From UBA952 sp044361535 (GTDB taxonomy: Bacteria > Bacteroidota > Bacteroidia > Flavobacteriales_D > Crocinitomicaceae), in contig JBIKIQ010000008.1 in the NCBI GenBank assembly GCA_044361535.1, positions 62,001 through 126,000 on the forward strand: a stretch of DNA of 64,000 nt, read 5' to 3'. The translations under genes and the position numbers were made by a program. The notes beneath the pieces are model-generated. The model saw only the letters and a program-made list of their open reading frames with translations, was not told where the DNA came from and did not search any database. Of the stretch, positions 60,890 through 64,000 are shown piece after piece. Positions within the stretch are counted from its first letter, which is position 1; each line of letters starts with the position of its first letter.

Positions 60890-62338
60890 ATGGCAAATTA
60901 TACAGAAAATGAATTAGCAAAAGATCTTGAAAATCAGGAGTACAAATATGGATTTGTAACTGATATCGAGTCTGATAAAATCCCTGCTGGATTGAATGAT
61001 GATATTATTCGATTGATATCATCCAAAAAAGAAGAGCCGGAATGGTTGCTTGAATACCGCCTCAAAGCTTTTCAAGTATGGAAATCAATGACAGAACCTG
61101 AATGGGCTCATGTACATTATGAAAAACCGAAATTTCAAGATATTACCTATTACGCAGCTCCAAAGCAAACAAAAAAATACGAGTCTTGGGATGATGTTGA
61201 TCCAGAAATGAAAGAGACCATGAAGAAATTGGGTATTTCTTTGGAAGAACAGAAGCGATTAACAGGTGTTGCAGTTGATTTCGTAATGGATTCAGTTTCT
61301 GTAGCTACTTCTTTCAAGTCAAAATTGGCGGAATTAGGAATAATCTTTTGTTCATTTTCTGAAGCAGTAAAAGAACATCCAGAATTGATTCAGAAATACA
61401 TGGGTTCGGTTGTTCCTATTACAGATAATTTTTACGCGGCTTTAAATTCAGCCGTTTTTACGGATGGCTCATTCTGCTATATACCCAAAGGAGTTCGTTG
61501 CCCTATGGAATTATCAACCTATTTCCGTATCAATGAAGGAGGAACCGGTCAGTTTGAAAGAACATTGGTAGTAGCAGATGAAGGAGCGTACGTTTCATAT
61601 TTAGAAGGTTGTACGGCTCCTCAACGAGATGAAAATCAATTGCATGCTGCGGTAGTTGAATTAGTAGCATTAGAAAATGCTGAAATAAAATATTCAACTG
61701 TTCAAAATTGGTATCCAGGTGATAAGGACGGAAAAGGTGGCGTTTTCAATTTCGTGACAAAACGTGGAATGTGTGAGCGAAATGCAAAAATTTCTTGGAC
61801 ACAAGTTGAAACAGGTTCTGCTGTTACATGGAAATACCCGTCTTGCATTTTAAAAGGTGATAATTCTATAGGAGAATTTTATTCTGTTGCAGTCACAAAT
61901 AATTACCAGCAAGCTGACACAGGAACTAAAATGGTGCACTTGGGCAAGAATACGAAAAGTACAATTATTTCAAAAGGCATTTCAGCTGGAAAGTCTCAAA
62001 ATTCATATCGAGGATTAGTTCAGATTCATAAGAATGCCCACAATGCACGTAATTTTTCACAATGTGATTCGTTGCTAATGACAGATCAATGCGGAGCACA
62101 TACGTTTCCCTATATTGAATGTAAGAATTCTTCTGCGAAAATTGAACACGAAGCAACAACATCAAAAATAGGGGAGGACCAATTGTTTTATTGCATGCAG
62201 CGCGGAATTAGTGAAGAAAAAGCAATTAGTTTGATTGTAAATGGATATTGTAAAGAAGTTTTAAATCAATTGCCAATGGAATTTGCTGTTGAAGCTCAGA
62301 AGTTGTTGGCGATTAGTTTGGAAGGCTCGGTTGGATAG
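60890..62338 (+). CDS. sufB: Fe-S cluster assembly scaffold protein SufB
   Basis: 482 residues, the usual length. The SufB scaffold binds the nascent cluster in the SufBC2D complex. Family motifs: 'YKYGFVTDIESDKIPAGLNDDIIRLIS', 'FCYIPKGVRCPMELSTYFRINEGGTGQFERTLVVADEGAYVSYLEGCTAP', 'QNWYPGDKDGKGGVFNFVTKRG', 'CDSLLMTDQCGAHTFPYIECKNSSAKIEHEATTSKIGEDQLFY' and the tail 'RGISEEKAISLIVNGYCKEVL'. No intein. The stop at 62336 is followed at once by the repeat array. Confidence 0.97.
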   Translation: MANYTENELAKDLENQEYKYGFVTDIESDKIPAGLNDDIIRLISSKKEEPEWLLEYRLKAFQVWKSMTEPEWAHVHYEKPKFQDITYYAAPKQTKKYESWDDVDPEMKETMKKLGISLEEQKRLTGVAVDFVMDSVSVATSFKSKLAELGIIFCSFSEAVKEHPELIQKYMGSVVPITDNFYAALNSAVFTDGSFCYIPKGVRCPMELSTYFRINEGGTGQFERTLVVADEGAYVSYLEGCTAPQRDENQLHAAVVELVALENAEIKYSTVQNWYPGDKDGKGGVFNFVTKRGMCERNAKISWTQVETGSAVTWKYPSCILKGDNSIGEFYSVAVTNNYQQADTGTKMVHLGKNTKSTIISKGISAGKSQNSYRGLVQIHKNAHNARNFSQCDSLLMTDQCGAHTFPYIECKNSSAKIEHEATTSKIGEDQLFYCMQRGISEEKAISLIVNGYCKEVLNQLPMEFAVEAQKLLAISLEGSVG

Positions 62339-62340
62339 AG

Positions 62341-62657
62341 GATTTACTCTCCCCTTGAGGGGAGAATGAGAGGGGTGAAAGAATGATGATTTTAGAGTCA
62401 TCCCCCTTAATCCCCCTTCGAAGGGGGAGATGAGAATGAAAAAAAAAGATTTAAACTCTCACCTTGAGGGGAGAATGAGAGGGGTGATGAATGATGATTT
62501 TAGAGTCATCCCCCTTAATCCCCCTTTGAAGGGGGAGATGAGAATGAAAAAAAAGATTTAAACTCTTCCCTTGAGGGGAGAATGAGAGGGGTGATAGAAT
62601 GATGATTTTAGAGTCATCCCCCTTAAAATTCACCTTTGAAGGGAGAGAGGTAAATGA
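62341..62657. repeat. Three tandem 107-bp palindromic (REP-like) repeats between sufB and sufC
   Basis: Copies begin at 62341, 62448 and 62555, giving a period of 107 bp twice over. Each carries two GC-rich palindromes: TCTCCCCTTGAGGGGAGA (62348-62365 in copy 1) and CCCCCTTCGAAGGGGG (62412-62427). Between them lie 'GAGAGGGGTGA' and 'GAGTCATCCCCCTTAA', and an A-run closes each unit. Copy 1 keeps both palindromes intact, copy 2 has one changed base in the first, and copy 3 is decayed at its 3' end. The array fills the whole gap of about 330 bp, from 2 nt after the sufB stop to just before sufC, and there is no real coding frame in it. Confidence 0.9.
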
Positions 62658-62671
62658 ATAACAAATTGAAA

Positions 62672-63430
62672 ATGATAAAAATAAGCAATTTACACGCCTC
62701 AATAGAGGGAAAAGAAATCTTAAAAGGACTCAACTTAACGGTTAACGCAGGTGAAATTCATGCAATCATGGGACCAAATGGCGCTGGCAAAAGCACTTTA
62801 TCAAGCGTGCTTGCAGGTCGTGAAGAATATGAAGTAACTGAAGGGTCGGTTCAATTTGACGGAGTGGATCTTCTTGAACTTTCAACTGAAGATAGAGCTC
62901 GAGAAGGTTTATTTCTTGCTTTTCAATATCCTGTTGAAATTCCGGGGGTTTCAAATGTGAATTTTCTTCGAACTGCATTGAATGAGATTCGTGAATACAA
63001 AGGGATGGATCCAATTTCAGCAAAAGATTTTATGGCTCTGGTTAGAGAGAAATCGGCTTTGGTAGAATTGGATAGTAAATTAGCCTCTCGAGCTGTTAAT
63101 GAAGGATTTTCTGGTGGCGAAAAGAAAAGAAATGAAATTTTTCAAATGGCCATGTTAGAACCGAAGCTAGCCATTCTTGATGAAACAGACTCCGGATTAG
63201 ATATCGATGCTTTGCGTATTGTTGCAAATGGCGTAAATCAATTGAAATCAAAAGAGAATGCCACAATTGTTATCACTCATTATCAACGATTATTGGATTA
63301 CATTGTTCCGGATTTTGTGCATGTATTATTCGATGGTCGAATTGTAAAAACAGGTACAAAAGAATTGGCTCTTGAACTTGAAGAAAAAGGGTACGATTGG
63401 ATTAAGGAAGAATTTGCAACGCAAGGTTAA
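62672..63430 (+). CDS. sufC: Fe-S cluster assembly ATPase SufC
   Basis: 252 residues from the ATG at 62672 (MIKISNLHAS, the family's N-terminus); the ATG at 62654 would start within the end of the repeat. It is an ABC-type ATPase of the SufBC2D complex: Walker A 'GPNGAGKST', 'FLAFQYPVEIPGVSN', signature 'FSGGEKKRNE', Walker B 'LAILDETDSGLDIDA' and the switch His in 'VITHYQRLL'. It powers cluster assembly. sufD follows after 1 nt. Confidence 0.97.
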   Translation: MIKISNLHASIEGKEILKGLNLTVNAGEIHAIMGPNGAGKSTLSSVLAGREEYEVTEGSVQFDGVDLLELSTEDRAREGLFLAFQYPVEIPGVSNVNFLRTALNEIREYKGMDPISAKDFMALVREKSALVELDSKLASRAVNEGFSGGEKKRNEIFQMAMLEPKLAILDETDSGLDIDALRIVANGVNQLKSKENATIVITHYQRLLDYIVPDFVHVLFDGRIVKTGTKELALELEEKGYDWIKEEFATQG

Positions 63431-63431
63431 C

Positions 63432-64000
63432 ATGGAGACACAACTATATCTTTCTAAGCTGAAGCAGTTTACAACGGATTTTGTTGAAACAAAATTGCCA
63501 TTGAGGGAAGAAATTCTTTCAAAGTCAAAACAAGTATTAGATAATTTAGATTTTCCGACCACACGCGATGAGCAATGGAAATATACACGATTAACAAAAT
63601 TGAGTCAATTATCCTTGATTCAAACGCCTAATGCGCAAAGTGAATCAACGGCAATTTTAAATAATTCACAAGTCATATCTCTAGTCAATGGAAATATAGC
63701 CTCTGTAACTAAAATTGATGGTGTAACTATCACAAAATTTAGTGATGCGACCAAAGATAAACTTGCTCAAATTGGGATGAACCTTAATATAGAAAATGCA
63801 ATTTTTCATGCATTAAATTCCACCTACATAAAGGACGGTTTATTTATTGAAATAGATGAAAATCAACACATTGAAAATCCAATTCAAGTACTTATTGAAA
63901 ATAACGAGCAAAGTGTTTTTTCACCCATTCGTATTTTTATTAATGCTAAGAAAGGTTCATCATCACAGGTTTTTGTTAATTTTTCAAGTTCTTGTGAATC
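63432..64000 (+). CDS. sufD: Fe-S cluster assembly protein SufD, N-terminal part
   Basis: The frame starts at the ATG at 63432 and runs off the window end, with about 189 codons visible. It begins METQLYLSKLKQF, then has 'LDFPTTRDEQWKYTRL', the SufD-type W-K-Y-T motif, and reaches a beta-helix region ('GLFIEIDENQHIENPIQVLIEN'). SufD pairs with SufB as the scaffold. The position directly after sufC confirms the call. The truncation is only the window edge. Confidence 0.93.
   Translation, partial: METQLYLSKLKQFTTDFVETKLPLREEILSKSKQVLDNLDFPTTRDEQWKYTRLTKLSQLSLIQTPNAQSESTAILNNSQVISLVNGNIASVTKIDGVTITKFSDATKDKLAQIGMNLNIENAIFHALNSTYIKDGLFIEIDENQHIENPIQVLIENNEQSVFSPIRIFINAKKGSSSQVFVNFSSSCE

Noticed and set aside
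62341..62657. Possible CRISPR array
   Set aside because: The period is 107 bp with the whole unit repeated and no unique spacers; no cas genes are present.
62451..62702. 83-residue minus-strand frame across the sufB-sufC gap
   Set aside because: It is only a read-through of the palindromic repeat; it repeats the same peptide twice (GDDSKIII) and overlaps the sufC start.
1..64000. tRNA or rRNA genes
   Set aside because: No cloverleaf-like or rRNA-like stretch was noticed by eye; intergenic gaps are short. A covariance-model scan would settle it.

Overview
The window is AT-rich DNA from a member of the Bacteroidota, most likely the order Flavobacteriales. A Crocinitomicaceae/Fluviicola-like relative is possible, but that family guess is weak. 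The basis is gene content: PorT and PorP/SprF parts of the type IX secretion system (T9SS), cargo proteins with type A and type B T9SS tails, a TonB-dependent receptor with a carboxypeptidase-like N-domain, menaquinone genes, promoter boxes of the Bacteroidota form TAnnTTTG, and several gene orders typical of flavobacteria (ubiE-porT, ligA-DUF6913-dapA, tsaE-ald, pdhA directly followed by the E2 gene). I see no rRNA, tRNA, CRISPR array, prophage, insertion sequence or resistance island. This is mostly conserved chromosomal backbone.

Layout. 1-8.9 kb: end of a PfkB-type sugar kinase, menaquinone methyltransferase, PorT, an FAD oxidoreductase, a Ser/Thr kinase, an esterase, and an unknown membrane protein leading into a TonB receptor, closed by a strong hairpin terminator. 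8.9-18.2 kb: a dehydrogenase and a membrane protein on the minus strand, then prmC, ligA, a DUF6913 protein, dapA, and pyruvate dehydrogenase E1-alpha and E2. 18.3-25.3 kb: a giant type B T9SS cargo protein, a PorP/SprF-OmpA fusion, menC, and a zinc-ribbon membrane protein. 25.4-33.1 kb: a beta-barrel protein, cdd, guaA, a LysM protein, hemF, a MazG-like protein, an EEP-fold hydrolase and mnmD. 33.1-38.1 kb: dnaB, a widely misnamed 'asparagine synthetase B', tsaE, ald and an orphan HsdR N-domain protein. 38.1-46.7 kb: a flavoprotein and LptD-like protein diverging from an amidase, an MCE protein, and a two-protein iron-sulfur oxidoreductase with a small companion. 46.9-54.1 kb: two T9SS type A cargo proteins, DUF4268, transaldolase, yidC and pyrG. 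54.3-60.4 kb: a decaying small gene, recQ, a pRiA4b ORF-3-like protein, a methyltransferase, nadC, a TPR protein and a YdcF-like protein. 60.5-64 kb: the suf operon (sufA-like, sufB, sufC, partial sufD).

How the genes work together. Cell-envelope building recurs: PorT and PorP for T9SS, LptD for lipopolysaccharide, the amidase and LysM proteins for peptidoglycan, YidC for the inner membrane, MCE for lipid transport. The rest is central metabolism: menaquinone, haem, lysine/cell wall, GMP, CTP, NAD, acetyl-CoA and Fe-S clusters.

Most notable signals: (1) three tandem copies of a 107-bp double-palindrome repeat filling the space between sufB and sufC, inside an essential operon; (2) a frameshifted, stop-interrupted gene remnant beside recQ; (3) TAnnTTTG promoter boxes only 3-6 nt from the start codons of guaA, dnaB, mnmD and the gene at 5843, which suggests leaderless mRNAs; (4) a PorP/SprF-OmpA fusion next to a type B T9SS substrate. 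No entirely new multi-gene system is evident.
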